Translations under genes and position numbers: made by a program
Shown here: one piece after another, positions 23,239-37,400 of the stretch
Numbering within the stretch: position 1 is the first letter of the stretch
How the letters are laid out: each line of letters begins with the position of its first letter
Notes under the pieces: generated by a model
Seen by the model: the letters and a program-made list of their open reading frames with translations, nothing else
Told to the model about the DNA's origin: nothing
The model's database searches: none
NCBI GenBank assembly: GCA_018873245.2
Contig: JAEMBT020000005.1
Span: 9,286,001 to 9,350,000, forward strand
Length of the DNA: 64,000 nucleotides
DNA from: Archegozetes longisetosus
Lineage: Eukaryota; Arthropoda; Arachnida; Sarcoptiformes; Trhypochthoniidae
Reading direction: 5' to 3'

Positions 23239-23399
23239 TACTTAACCAAATAGTGAGAGTTTTAGCAAAATTCCAAGCATGTTGAAATTAAAAAAGAAAC
23301 TTTTCATTATTTTTTATGATATACTTAAAAATAAACATATTAATATTAATCCAAAGTCTTATCTTACTAGTGTTTTATAATCCTATATTTGGTTTTGAA

Positions 23400-23900
23400 A
23401 ACAATTACAAAATACAAACGAACTGCTAGAGAACATGAAAGACTATTTTCTAAGTATAGCTCTACTTGCTCAAAATCAATTACTAAAGTCAAGTGAAACT
23501 TGAATTTGGATCTGATTGGGTTTGTTTAGTTGGTCCATTAGGTCTGGTCTCACATTTCGAAGCAGAACCGAATTCAACTATATAGTTCTCTCACGAAACT
23601 CTTCAAATTATTTTATTCAAACCAATTAATGCGACAGAAAGAGATTCAATATCTGATGCTAGAAAGTCAAATCCAAAAATAGAGTTTATTAAGAATGAAA
23701 TGTCCGATGAAATGAAAGATCATGCATTAATTATTTCCTTGAATGCTATAAACACTATCGACGATTTTGAATTTGTTATAAATAACATTACTATATCGCT
23801 TTAGGAGCGCTATAGATATACATGGAATTGTTTTTTCGGTACTACTAACCTTAAATATTCAAGAAGTCACCTGCCAAATACATTAGTTTTATTTGAATCG
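23400..23900 (+). pseudogene. Unrecognised decayed coding segment
   Basis: One plus-strand frame reads, with only two stops in about 130 codons, LEFGSDWVCLVGPLGLVSHF, then a TAG, then INATERDSISDARKSNPKIE, NEMSDEMKDHALIISLNAIN, a TAG at about 23803 and NLKYSRSHLPNTLVLFES. Just upstream another frame gives TAREHERLFSKYSSTCSK. The amino-acid use (D, E, K, S balanced) looks like former protein rather than chance. I cannot assign a family. Confidence 0.35.
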
Positions 23901-24312
23901 TAAAAATTCAAAATATTGTTACTTCAAGCTTATAAACTTGATGTTAACACAATTTATTAATTATTTTCATTATGAGAACAAATTTCAATTGATAAATTCT
24001 TTTAAAAGTGAAAATAATGGGATCCCAGATTTGATGATATTATTCAAATGCTTTCATCTCAAGGTTTTACTTATATAAGTCTTGGCTGAAGTTATTAAAC
24101 AATTTTCGAGATTTTGACTTCAATTTTTTCACCAAATAAGAATATCCCTAAAAACGATAACTCGTGTGAAAGAGGGGCTGCGGCGAGTGATTTTCACTAA
24201 AATATAATAAATCAAGCTCTAGATCATTCAATTCCATATCTATTATTTTTATAACAATCAGACTTTCATGTAAACCGTTTAAGCATATACTAAGATCAAT
24301 CAATAGTATGTT

Positions 24313-24648
24313 TATATAATATAAAAGAGAAACAAAAGATAGGTTAAGAAATAAGTTAAATTATGAGATTGTGAAACGAACCCCTATAGGCAATTGTTGA
24401 ATTTTTTATCAAAAGATAATCAACTGAATAAGGTGAATCATTACTTTTAATATAAAACAAACATTCAGATTTCAATATATTACACAGAAATTGGTAAAGA
24501 ATTCAAAATTTGAATAAACTTAAGAAGTAATCAGCTCATTTGATTACTAATTGATATAAGTTCAGAAATTATTATAAGGGTTAGTTTCGCTATTTCATAA
24601 TTTAACTTATTTTTACCTATTTTTTATTTCTTTTAATATAACTCATTA
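24313..24648. mobile_element. MITE with roughly 70-bp inverted arms
   Basis: 24313-24387 and 24576-24648 are inverted copies, sharing AAATAAGTTAAATTATGA and GAAACGAACCC-like blocks read in opposite directions. No coding capacity. Confidence 0.65.
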
Positions 24649-27489
24649 TAATTCGCTGATTTAATGTAGTAGATGAAATTTTTGAAAAATAGAATAACAC
24701 CCTAAATAATTCATTTCAAGTGACTAAAAGTGGTTGATAAGCTTGCAACTCTCACAATCATTACTTATTATTTTATTTGATTATAATTTGTTTCAAAATT
24801 TACACAAATGATAATGCAAAATATCCAATAATTCTCAATAGCTTACATGAAAATTCAATTGTTCTAAAAATAAATATGGGATTAAGCGATCTAGAATTTG
24901 ATTTATCATTATTTTTTAAATAAAAACCCACACGTCCACAGCCTATCCCATTCACAAGATGTGATTTTTAAGAATGAATCTTTCAATCGAAATTTCGAAG
25001 TAGAATATATAGAAAATCGGAGAATGGCTTTCGTCGAGGCACATTGTGTAAATAAGTGATCTTTGAAGTGAGAGGACTCAAATGGCTTCATCTAATTTGA
25101 GACCCCATTATCTCCAGTCTAACCAACTGTTTTTTATTTCAGGTGGATTTTAAATAATTAGTTTCACTATTTCTCAATGGAAATCCAGTCAATGAGAACT
25201 GGACCGCTCGGGGAATTGTGGTTGACGCTGTTCCAGAAATAGTAAAAGCAGAAATGAGAAAGTTATTGAGTAGTTGTAAACTTTCAATGAATGTGATTTT
25301 AACTATCTGAGTTGTAATTTTTTTCTCCAAATCAAAAATAAGTGTAATAATTACTGTAGTGTCAGTTCAATAGGTAGGAGCCGACGCAAGAATATCAAAG
25401 AGGTTTATCAATGGTGCTGATTTCGATTATTCGGGTGTGAGGATTTTACAGGGTGTAAAAGAAAAGACTCCGTAAAAATAAAAGTTAATAACTTCTTAAT
25501 TATTAGACTGATTTAAAAATGTTTTTTTTGTTTAAAAGTAGAATAATGGGAGTTTTTTTCAGCTTTGGAACTTTAATCATTCTAGCACCCATGTCCTTTA
25601 TATTCGTGAAATAGTTAACATTACAGTCTATGGGAAAAATTTTAAATTTGAATATCTTGAAAACGCGAGCCGATATCGACACCATTTTTACAAAACATAT
25701 TTATTATATCATTATAGTCAACCTTATCAAATTTGACAACCATTGGTCAAGAATCTTAAAAGTTATGGCTATTTTTCATATTTCATGCAGAATGTAGAGG
25801 ATATAAAATAATAGACTCGGTAAAAGTGAAAGTTAATAACTTTTAATCTGCTTTATTTAGTAAAGTGAAATTGATTACTCTATACAGGACATTTTATCGG
25901 TGTAACAAGTTTATACATACTATTCAAAGAATATGCTTAGCCTTAAAGCTATTTTTTATTCATGTGAATGAAAGTCTTATTAATAAATCTTGTGATATTA
26001 TCTGAATGACGCAAAATCACATATTTCATATTCTTCTTTTCAAAGTCGTATATAACTATAAATTTTATTTTTTTTGCTTGAAAAAATTGAGACTTCGAAC
26101 ATATTGTAAATGTTTTTTGATGAAAAATTCCCATCTACGAAAATATTTTGTTGAATTTTAATTATCTCTTAGCAAAATGGGTGATCAATCCTAGAACAAA
26201 CTTTTATTTACGAATAGTTTTATGGTTGCTCTTTCATATTCAGCTGAAAAATCTGACATTTTTTCCAAAGAAATGACTAGAAAAAGAAGACTTCTATGTC
26301 CTGGAGAATTGATTTGACTTCTGGAATACTTAGCAATCAATTGTGAAGATTATATCATTTATACCGAAAGAACAGGTGCAACAATCTCTTATTAATATCA
26401 TTCAAATCATTTTAGTTTTCATAGATTAGCTGCATAAATAAACACATCAATCCTAAATAAGCTCAGGAATACTTGTAGAGCCAGTTTTGTCAGAATGCGA
26501 ATCTAGGAGAAGACAGCATCTAGAGTTGAGATATTTTAATAGACAACATAAGAAATTCTTTACAATATTTAGACATATTCTATTCAAGTTCAATATATAT
26601 ATTAACGATAAATAATACACATTAGACTTATTTCAACAATTTGAGTCTAAGCAGACTATATTCAATATTATGGTAGATCATCTCAAAAGATCGACTTTGT
26701 AGGTTTAATTTTGAATTAATCGTCAAGAGACCATGAGATTGCTAACTAAAGGTAGCAAATCATTTTGTAGGCTTTCTTTAATCTTGTCCTGACAGTCAAT
26801 AAAGACTGGATTAAAACTCGACCTATTAATTCGAGTTTTTGAGATGACTTTCTACCATATTGAGTATGATCACGTTCGACTTCATGGTCAAGACGAGTCT
26901 AATAAAATTTATCTTTCTACGATATCGAAAAAATATCCGTCGTAGTTCATGGAAATTTGGTCAGAGTTTAACAGAAAATTTGGCTCTTCCAATGCCTAAT
27001 AGATTTAAAAAGTGTTGGAGAAAACGAAAGGGTAACACAGTATTGAATTTATACGAATTTAAACCTGGATTTTGAGAAAGGTTGATTACAGTGTCTATTA
27101 AAATATCTCGATTGTGCTCTGTTGTTTATAAAAATACCTTTTAACTTTAGTCCTTGATAGTCTATGAAATCTTATTCGTTTCTGACAATTACGTTTAAAA
27201 TTTTGATGCATTCAGATTTATCTCCTCTAAAAATCAATTCATATAGAAATAATTTCTATTTTTTAGATAATTAAATTTAATAGGTTTTGTGACAGTTTCT
27301 GACTTAAAACGATCTTTGATCAACACGAAAAAGTTTCCTGATCAAAAGTTTATTTCATTTTCATTATCTTCAATTTATTTAATATATCTGATTCATGATG
27401 AAAGGAAAGCTTAACTTTATTTCAATACTCCATGAAAGAAGATTTTCAAACTTTTTCAAAATTATGTCAAATTTTATTTATAAATGTTT
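24649..27489. other. Region with faint coding remnants and a direct repeat
   Basis: Plus-strand segments look coding-like but broken: FKNESFNRNFEVEYIENRRM near 24970-25045, NGNPVNENWTARGIVVDAVP near 25175-25235 (after possible TTTCAG at 25140) and YHIEYDHVRLHGQDESNKIY near 26850-26910. None can be joined into a gene by clear splice sites and none is recognised. A stretch of about 45 bp (GTAAAA-TAAAAGTTAATAACTT type) near 25450 recurs in the same direction near 25810. Confidence 0.25.
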
Positions 27490-28123
27490 CTAATCAGTTA
27501 GTTTTATTGAAAAAGCACAATTATTAGTAATTAATGCTGAATGAAAAGATAAGGATATGATCCATGAAGTAATGGCACAAATGGCGCACAAAGTCAAAAT
27601 AAATTGATTACCCATTGATATTGTAAGAAGTGATGCTCTATTGACTGAAAAGATAAATTTATTAGTAAATAATCAGTTCACTCAGCATAACATGGAATAT
27701 TCATACCTTCAACAGTCATAAACTTTTCAGCCGCTATTGTCTGAAAAGTCCCCTCTATACTGATCTCACACTTATAATTACCACTAGTTTTACCATTGGT
27801 TTCATCTATTATAACGTTTCCGCCTTCGGATTTCAAGTACTATAAAAAAAAGATTGTTATTTGGCGAAAAAATTCTAATAAGTTTGATCTATTTACATTA
27901 ACTTTAATTCCTTCTAATGGAAACACTTGTTTGATATTTTTTCCTCTGGGAGTATATCTAAAAAATTCTTGTTCTTCTCGATCAGAATCGTTTGCTCTAT
28001 AGAACCACTTCAATGAATAAAGAGTCTCATTCTCCAAGTCATATAAGCACGACAACTGAACTTCTGATCCTTTCTTCACAATTTCCGGTACGTTGAGTGA
28101 AACTAATTTTAAACCAGTTATAC
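27490..28123 (-). CDS. Beaten-path-like immunoglobulin protein, last three exons
   Basis: Exon A (28123-27897) encodes LKLVSLNVPEIVKKGSEVQ, the Ig Cys in LSCLYDLE, LYSLKWFYR and EFFRYTPRG. Exon B (27839-27707) encodes ETNGKTSGNYKCEISIEGTF and EKFMTVE. Exon C (27644-27490) encodes VNRASLLTISMGNQ, a hydrophobic stretch (FILTLCAICAITSWIISLSF) and a stop. The introns are 57 and 62 nt, GT-AG, phases 0 and 1. 'YDLE...LYSLKW...F-R-Y-x-P' with 'S-G-N-Y-K-C-E-I-S' is the signature of Beat proteins, which are extracellular Ig proteins acting with Side receptors in neuron guidance. Only one Ig domain is present; the hydrophobic C-terminus may anchor it (membrane or GPI). The first exon with signal peptide was not found; exon A starts in phase 1, so it must exist upstream. 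Confidence 0.75.
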
Positions 28124-31100
28124 CTTAAACATATCCAAAAGATCTATTAGTTCTATTTAAAATATATACTAGTGGAAACCCTGAAAAATTCCCAAAACTT
28201 AATTACAGTTTGATTTGTGACACATTAGAAACTAATTTCCGTTCAACTTTTTTTGCAATAATAATTATAATTTGCGATAAATTAAATGTTACCAGTACTT
28301 GATTGATTGGCACCAAATTTGGATCTGGGTAATTACTTTCTCATTAGCTAAATCTAGAATTGTCTCGAAATGACAGATAAACAGTTTCTATATTGAAAAT
28401 GCTTGTTCTCTTCTACTATAATTATCACATCATAAGCGTTATGACGCTCGAGCTACGACTCTTATTGAATGAATGAGTTACAACAACGGTCATAAAAGTG
28501 ATGAACAGGTTCTACTCTGACGCTCGCACTCGGCAATCTTTACATTCTCAGATTCCCGCTTACTCTGGAGTGTTGAATGTTTGATCACGAGTAGAATTTC
28601 ATGCAAATATGTCCAAAAGTTTTTATTTATTTTTTTCAAAAAACTTTTAGATTTCTTCAAAATAGTTTAAATTGAGAAATAGAGTTCAGGTGAACATATA
28701 AAACTCTATCTCACATAAATAATCAATCGCTGATAAATTAAATTTCATTAAATCAAATTCTGCAAAAAATGGTGAAGTATTAAATGATTCAAGTTTACAT
28801 ATTCAGGAGGTTGTATGCTTGTACTCGCCACCGAAAACTGATAATCGAACATCGTCCATCACTGACCATCAAGAAAGAAAAAAACATGCACAAACTGTTA
28901 TTTAGAGATAACATCCAAGACCTGATCAATCTTAGTATATCAATTATTAGCTTCACTAAACATAATTACTTCGATAAAAAGTCTGAGAATTCTTTTATCT
29001 TACTCAAGAGCAACATTTCGTTTACACACTTTAGAATTGTTTGTCAAAAATGTTTGCAATGCATTTCTTAATTCAAAAAAATAAAATTAAGTATTAAAGA
29101 AAATTGTCAGAACTACTCATAGGATAGGCCAAAGGAATTAATCCCACATGTACTATAAACATAGTAAATTGGGCTTAATTACAATGAATGGCAGTACAGA
29201 TGCACATAGAGCTAACAATTACACATAAGTGTAAATTCATTATTTTTATTAACTCATCTGATAATCACATAATTACAGCAATAGTTCTACTTCATGTTAC
29301 TCAGGAGTTATTAGTTTTATTTTTTATTACAAAATTTTCTGAATGTCTGTTCAATTCCTGAAAATAATGGATAAAGCACAGGATAGAAAGTTTATGATAG
29401 AATTTCTTAACTTTTCAAGAAGTTATTTTATTTATTACTCTTTATTTTTTAAAGATAAAAATATAAATTTTCATTTCATATCATACTATACATTTAATTG
29501 AATGAAAAATAGCTTCTTAAAAAATTTTAACAATTTCTTCATAGTTTATAAGAGAATTAATAAAAAGGTTTCCATAAGCCTAACAAATACAAATATTCAG
29601 TCAGTAAACACAATAAATAGAAATATACAGAACTAGTTTCTCGCTTTATTTCATTGAGGTTATAGCTATGTTCAAAAATGTACCTGTAAGCTGAAAAGGT
29701 AGTATAACTTCATAAAAATGATTTACCTATAGTAGCGATTTGGGGATTTATTATCATATGGTTTTGTCTTGCATTTCATAATTATTGTTATTATGCTGGA
29801 AATATGAAGAGCTATTCTAGAACTAAACTAAACATTTATGTAATAAATCATGAGTGAGATGTGATGACAGAAGTAATTCCTGTTCTTTTGTTTAAGAACT
29901 GAATTACTAGTAACCCAAGTGTAGGGATACAAAATTACAGTCAAAGTTAGATATCAACAACAATAATTGAGAGATTGGAGCTTTTTGTGAAACTTCAGAT
30001 ATTTTTGCTTGATAACAAAAATTGAACACATAAACTCTAAAATTTCAGGAAACTTTCTCTATTTTTTCATCAAGGACATTAGCTACGTTTTTCATCTAAT
30101 TGCATAAAATGTCTCGAAAACTTATTGCTATGTTTCGAAAGCATGTCAAATTATAACTTATGTGAAAACTAAGCAAACATAACGATACAATAAAAATTAT
30201 TCAGTGTAAGGATAATACATATTTTTTAATTTTTATAAACAGGATTCGCATCTAATTTTTGCTTCAAAATGATTCATTTTTTAAATTGCTATTCGAAAAT
30301 ATTTTTAAAAATTTCATACTATATCTATTTGGTATGCAATCAAAATATGAAAGTACTATCAATTTATTCTCATTTTAAGCCGTTTACGTTATCGTGGAAT
30401 AGTTTTAGTGTAGCACATAATAAATCTTAATGCACGATATACCGATAAAAGTAACTATTCACGAAAATTGATGTGATAACCTCCCGAACAAATGAGTTGA
30501 ACCTGTGATCATTCTACACAGTTAAAATTATTGATTTTATGTAAAAATTTTATTTAAACTTTAGTTAGCTTTCATGTTGTATGTATTTGATCTAAGTAAC
30601 TTTATTCAAGCTCCAATCTTGTAAATGTTCCTTATGTTTTTAGCCATCTATTCAAATACTAAATATATTTTCTTTTAAAATCCTTTGCACTTTTCTCATG
30701 AACTTATTCTCAAAGTTTACCGGAAATGAATAATAAATCATCATTAGATTATGGAGCATTACTTTAGCTAATATCAAAGATGTTTCGAAAAAATACTGTT
30801 TTAATTAAGAAATATTGAAGTTTCAATGGGTTAGCACATTTTAGTAATCCCATTCTCTCGAGTGTTAACATTTATTTTAATTCACTTCGATGAAAGAAGA
30901 AATAGGAGTAGAACTTTCGGGTGATAGAAACAACTTCCCTCAATACAAAGAGTCTAATCTAGAGACACATTAAGCTATTTTGCATCACTATACTTACTGC
31001 TGGGAATATTTCTAATTGTAATTCTAAATTACATAAATAAATTGCACACTATAACGAAAATTTTTAACCGTTGCCAACGCCTATACCTACTTTTACAAAA

Positions 31101-32269
31101 GTGGATATTAAAACTTGATATATTGGTCCGCATTAGTTGTGAAGCCCTTGAAAGCTCAATATTAATGAAAATTTGGAGAATTTAAAGTAGTTCAACTCTT
31201 ATTTTTAAAAAAAAGTGAGTCTAAAATATTTTCAGACTAAAAGTTAAAATTAAATTCTATTTGAGACGTTGACAAAGCAAAATGAGAAAGATATAACTCA
31301 GTTATAAATTTATTATTTTCGTTAACTTATTTATAATTTAAAATTTTAAATACTCTTCCAAACTTCACTGTTGAGTAGTTCGGATTAAGAACTAACTTAT
31401 ATTACTTTCGTACGCTTTTTGAAGGGATAGATAACCGGATAATGCGTACTACATAATACCAGTGCGAACACTAAAATTTCAAAAGTGTTTGCTTTGAAGA
31501 GGCTATAGCTAGCAATTCTGGATAGATGTAATTAAAAAAATTCGTTCCATAAAATTAGTTGTTCAGAAAAACAATTGAACGACAATTTTTTAAATAATCA
31601 TAATTGAACTCTTAAAAGCTTTTCGTAAGCAAAGAGTATGATCTCAGCTATAAACACATTAGTTCGAAACTTAACATTAGGGCACTCTTTGCCTAAATTT
31701 TTTCATTTAATATTATAGAGTCTATCTCTTACTTTGCTATTAAAATAATTGCATTCAATTTATGTGTTGCATTAATTCTCGTGCACGCCTTTTATTATGT
31801 GTAACCGCAGTTGAAAATATTGCTTTATTAATAATAAACTTAGAAAGAGTGTAACTCAATAGAGAAAAAACATTAGTGTAAAAACTTTTTAATTCGACAA
31901 TTCATCGGTAAAAACAATTCTACGATAAAAGTTTAGAAGATTGAATTATTTGTGGGAAAATGAGCTTTTCATCACATGGTCTCTTATTTCTATCATATTT
32001 AAAGGCAATCAAGAGTTTTCTCTAAAAGTAACGTATTGCTCATGTTTGACATATTTGAACAGAGTATTAATTATAGTAAAACAAGAAATATCTATTTTCT
32101 ATGAGATGCAATTACTATGCTCGGAGAAAATTTCAATTACTGATAACTTTCATACTAGTGAATGAAAAGAAAAGATGTTTTACATCGAATTGACTTAATA
32201 ATAGATAAATAATTTTAGTTTAGCTAATTGCTGATTGGGGTATGTTTTCCATATTTATTCTTATTCGAG
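28124..32269. other. Long A+T-rich stretch without a supported gene
   Basis: The missing 5' exon of the Beat-like gene could lie here. Reading frames of 60-95 codons occur at chance frequency for this composition, including one at 28784-29071 (plus) and one at 31941-32165 (plus). No domain or clear repeat was seen. Confidence 0.45.
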
Positions 32270-32735
32270 TTCAAGTAAGCAACAACAGGCTTTGGAAATA
32301 ACTCTATCAATTTCCCCAGTCCCCTTTTAATTTTTCTATCAACTGTTCTGCAAATCCAGCTTTTAGAGATGGATGTGCAATATATGAATAATTACTGTAA
32401 CCATTTAAACCATCAATTGTCAAATAGATTTCGTCACCTTCAATAATGTATTGCTATTGATGGCTTAAGTGCACGTATTCTTAACTTATTTAAATACTTT
32501 CTTTGCTTTAGTTTTTCCTTTTTATTACTTCTTGAGCAGTTTTATTGAAAGTGTTTAGTTCTTTTCCCAACTTTACATAATCTACAAATTGTGCTTACAT
32601 TTTGTTCAACTTATTCTTCCGCTCCTCTTTTTTGATATCTTAGATTTTGAGCCACTGCCAGGTTTTTCGAGTTGTTTGTTATTTTCTACTCGAATTATTA
32701 TATGATGCGTAGTTTTTGTGCCCACTTTCTGTCTT
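32270..32735 (-). pseudogene. Unrecognised decayed coding segment
   Basis: Successive minus-strand frames give KTTHHIIIRVENNKQLEKPG, then AQFVDYVKLGKELNTFNKTA, then (32459-32315) QYIIEGDEIYLTIDGLNGYS, YSYIAHPSLKAGFAEQLIEK and a stop. A one-base shift at a run of G and A near 32318 continues the text as LIELFPKPVVAYLNSNKNKY. The segment reads like part of a real protein with several frameshifts. No family recognised; an acceptor-like AG precedes the third part. Confidence 0.4.
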
Positions 32736-33625
32736 TAAAATAAAAATGACAGTACTTGGGTTTCCTTGGGTATGCTTTGTTTATAGAAATTCTCAATCAA
32801 CATTTTACTACACAGAGCTTTTCTTATTGTGCGCCGCATTACTGGCTATTTTAAGCTTCTTGATTGATAGTTTTCTTACAATTAAAAGTACAAGTCAATT
32901 TTTATAATGGGAATAAAGCGTATAATAAATAAAAACAAACATATGTGCAAGACTCAACATTATAATTATCACTACTTATAAAGTTTCCCTTTTCAAAGTT
33001 TTTATTGCATTTTTTTATATGCGGCGCACAATTAGTTTATATATTCAGATATTTTGGAAAGCAATCTACGTATGTATTATATGTAGACTTATTTTGTGCA
33101 GATTTTTTCTCCGAGCGTATTAGTGTCAAACAAGTTGGTCATAAAATTATATCTTTGACAAACTGCTGCTCACGTGCTTTAAAATAAATTAAGACCTAAA
33201 AAGTTACTATTTCTCAGTATAAAAGTCATGAACTAAATTAAACGTTTCTATCAATACTGTTCTCAACTATTGGACGTTTTATTGAATCTTTCTGATTCTC
33301 ATGCTATTGAATTTTACTTGAATGAAAAATTTTACTTTTTCACAATGCCCTTACACGTAAAGCATAGAAAAAAAGTGAAGCTTAATCAGTTGAACCACAA
33401 CTAAAATCAATACTGTTTCTGTAATTTATTACTTGATTTAGAAATCTATTTTCCAGATAAGACTTATTCTTTTCACTCGGCAATTTTTCTCTCTTATCAG
33501 ATCAAAGTCCAAATATACATTCATTGCGAAAATGATATAAAACCAGTCAATAAAGTCCTGTATCTAACAATGACTTACTTTTCAGAAAAAACTATTATGT
33601 GAGTGAAAAATAGAAGTTTTTGGAT

Positions 33626-34486
33626 TTATTTTAACTCATAATTGACTTTTAACAAGTAGTTTTCTGAATCGCCATTCAATTTGAATACTAAATAAATTTT
33701 ATTTTTCTCCCTATAGAAATTAGAGGGAAGTTTGTAAACTGAAAAGTGCGTGAAAGTGATGATAAAAGATATTTTCTGTTGAGCATCAGTTTCATTTTGT
33801 TCTGTCATTAAGAAGAAATTTTTGCTTTCATTCAAAACTTTTTCTCTTTCAATCTTTTGCTTATGTGATTGTCGTTAATATCGATTCTCATAAAAGCAAG
33901 CTTTTCAAATGCAAAACATATGTGAATTCCAATTTGATATGCGGATCAATAATTTCTAAAAAATAGAATATGTTTACGTAAAATGTTATCTCGAACTTTG
34001 CGGTTACTTTCGCAAAACTTTTTTTGAATGACTTAAGAGATTTCGATCGATCGATGAAACGGAGACTCTTGATCTATGTTTTACTAAAGCTTAGTTTAGG
34101 ATCGGCTCTTAAACACCTGCACAATATTTAGATTTACTTTTTCGTGTTTATTATAAATAGACATTTTTTAATGCGAACCTCATGAATCATGTCATAATAA
34201 CGGTTATGCGTTGACTTTGATCTCTATTATGATCTGTTAAACTCTATAGTGAAACATCCAAAAATTCTTTGTGCAAGAGATCCTCATACTTATGTCGTCG
34301 AAAAATACAATTTTGAGATGAGAACGAAAGCTCTCCTTTAATATTAATTTTTCCCTTCTGAGTAAATTTCTTTTCAGAACAAATGCCTTTTTGTAGATTG
34401 GAATGAATGTTTTTACTTATATAAATTATAAGTGTATTAGAATTCATGAAATAAGAATTATTTATAAATTTAATATCTTTACTCAA
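33626..34486 (-). other. Two weak minus-strand coding candidates
   Basis: 33880-33626 is open for about 83 codons with text such as FFLMTEQNETDAQQKISFII and FKLNGDSENYLLKVNYELK. 34486-34244 gives GKINIKGELSFSSQNCIF and HKYEDLLHKEFLDVSL. Both share the strand of the remnant at 32270-32735 and might belong to the same former gene. Their lengths alone are within chance expectation, so the support is composition only. Confidence 0.2.
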
Positions 34487-37400
34487 AAGATATATTTATA
34501 GAAACTTGATACAATCAAACGATTTAATAGATATATATATATCGATATTGAATAGATGCTGTAATAAGATTTTGCCTCTTAATCGTCTAAATCTCTTAAT
34601 AAAAATCTTTGATCAAACCTTTTTATCACATTAAATCATATCTATTGATAGTTTATCAATTTTAAAAATACTTTGTTTAGATGTTTGTATTATTGTTCCG
34701 TTTGAAACGGAACGCGAAATACAAATTTGAATCAACTTTTGAATGAGTATTTCATAAGATATGAGAGTTATAAACATGAAGGTTTAATCAATGAAAGTTT
34801 GTACTTTTTAGTTATAGAGTATCACTTATTTCAAGCTTATTTCAAAGTGTACTTTTTCGTCACAAGGTTCTATATCAATTTATTTTCATATCTACAAATT
34901 TTAAAAGTTCTCGTCCGTTTTAATAAGATTTCAAAATTTTATTTAATAAAATCTTTATTGGTTTATAAGCTTCAGAAATAGAAGACTTTGATGATCAAAC
35001 TTTGCCTTTAAAGTATTTGACAACTTATACACAGTTTCAATGCTCTAAAATGATCTCATAACTTATATCCATAAACGTGTTATCGAACATATTGAGTTTA
35101 TGAATAAAATATAGGTTTCATGTAATTATAATGAAAGTGAGAGTTGAGCAAAAATTTTTCATTACAGTATTGCTCTCATTCGAAGGCATCATTTTAATGA
35201 CTACATGGCGTGTGAGCCGACTGTCAAAAGGCTATACCACTAATTTCATGAATTAAAAAAAGAGTAACACCGCTACATATTCTAGAGCTAACATGTTTGC
35301 GACCTGGAAATTGTACTTTCAATCATAATGAAAAATATTTGATTTCATCCAAAATAATTTGCTTTCATGCACGTATATTTTTTATGTTCATCGATTCTTA
35401 GAAATTTATCTTCATTTTCTATAAAAAAACTTCCAATTATGGACTTTTTTTTAAGATTTCCTGACTGTCTTGATAAAGATGCTATTTCTAGGATTAGAGA
35501 AATAACGAGTCCTCTTTTTCGAATATACAATAAGTTTCAAAGCAGTTTATCTTATTATAAAAATATCGCATGAGATCAAAGAGTGAACTAAGAATAAGAA
35601 AAGATTATTTGTTTTTATACGCAATAAGCGGTACTTCAAAGGCTTGAAAATTAATAAATGTCGATATTCTGAAAGCTTATAAAATTTTCAACTCTTACAA
35701 AGCTTTAAAGCTCATATGAGTAAATTTTGTAATCTTCAAAATAACTTTATAATTCATTAGAAGTTTTGAAATTTTTAATCATAATTAGTAGTAATTAATG
35801 GACAGCCATAATTATGCGATAATTTCATATACACTTCCCTTGCTCATTAATCATTTGATTAATGTTTTTTTATGTATTAACACAAATAGAATTACACTCA
35901 TGTCAATTGTATAAAGTATACAAAACGTGTGTGACTTTATTCATGAGTATTCAATGTATAAAGAAATGTTGATAAATTCATTCATGTATTCGTGCAAAAC
36001 ATCATGAAATATATGAGAATAAATATGTTATAAAACAGTAGGAAAAAAGTCCTGACCATAAGTTTATGACTCATGAGTAGGTTTCAGTCAGAAGTGTCTT
36101 TTGATATCTCTTTTGTATTAACCATATTTTGTTTTTGTTCTCATGAAAAAGCTTTTCTGAAAATTGTTTTGAGCTTTTAGTCGAAAATACTTATAATGAA
36201 ACACTTTTGTCTATCGAGTCCATTTTTACGATTAGCTAATTAAATATTTATATAAGAGCTAGCTTTGAATAGACGAGTGGTCGGAAAACTGATGTTTTCT
36301 ATGTAGGCGCTCAATAAAGTATGCATTGTTTAAGCATTGTTGGAAAGTAACATTACGGGAGTTATGTATCGGATAAATATTCGTTGCTTTCTTATAGCTT
36401 ATAATTGAATTCGAAACTTACTTCAAAAGGCAATAGAACTACTGATTAATGTTTAATATTATCAAATAAGATGGAAAATATAAAGGATACTTGTACGATT
36501 CAAAGTAATTCTATTAAGAATTATCTAAATGGCCAAAAACACTTATCTTTAGAGATTTAGATAAAACTTTATGAGAAAGATAGAAATTATTTATCAGAAT
36601 GAGATCAATTTAGGAAATATTAGGATTTTGGGAATTTGAAACTTTTTGCTATCAGTTGTGAAGTAATCTGTCATATTTCTGTTTGAAAAAAGAGTTCTGT
36701 TTTAGGAGAGAAATTTTTCGTTAAACTTAAAGTTTTTCGTTGTCAATAATCGAAGTCGCAAAAGAAATAAAACTTACAGAAACGGAATTGAGGTAAAATT
36801 AGATCTTTGAACACTTATTCACTGGAGTCAAAAGTTGAACAAATAGAAAAATAAAAGATTTTCCTCTAGAACTAAAGATTACAAAAACAACAGAACTCTC
36901 GTCTAAAGCAAATGATCTCGTGCAAGTCTCTATCGATCTTACCTTTAATTAATAAAATAATTACAATCCATTTGCTTAATACCAAACATAAACTCCACAT
37001 AATTATTATCAATATGGATGTGGAACTCTTCAAACAAGATAGAGAAACTATAAATACTTTTCAGTTTGAAGCCCAGAAGATTTCAGTGCATATAGTGTAT
37101 GAACTACTGCCTTATGTGTTGAGTTTTTTAAACTGGCTTATTCAGAGAAAAAATTCTAATTTATGTTCTAGAGCAAAAAATTGTTTCTATAGTGTAGTTT
37201 ACAATTGTATAAATTATTATATTGAAGAAACAATACGTTGAGTTATTCGATGCATAACTACTTGAAAAAAAGTTTTCTAATTCCACAGAATGTCACACAA
37301 AAAATATGAAACAGAACTTAATTAAGAAATTTAGTCACTTTTATCTCTCATTTCTAGACACAAGAGAAATTACTTGAGTGCAACGTCTACAAAAGTCTAG

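Noticed and set aside
36912..37241. 109-codon plus-strand frame
   Set aside because: Length within chance expectation; no recognisable domain and no supporting splice sites.
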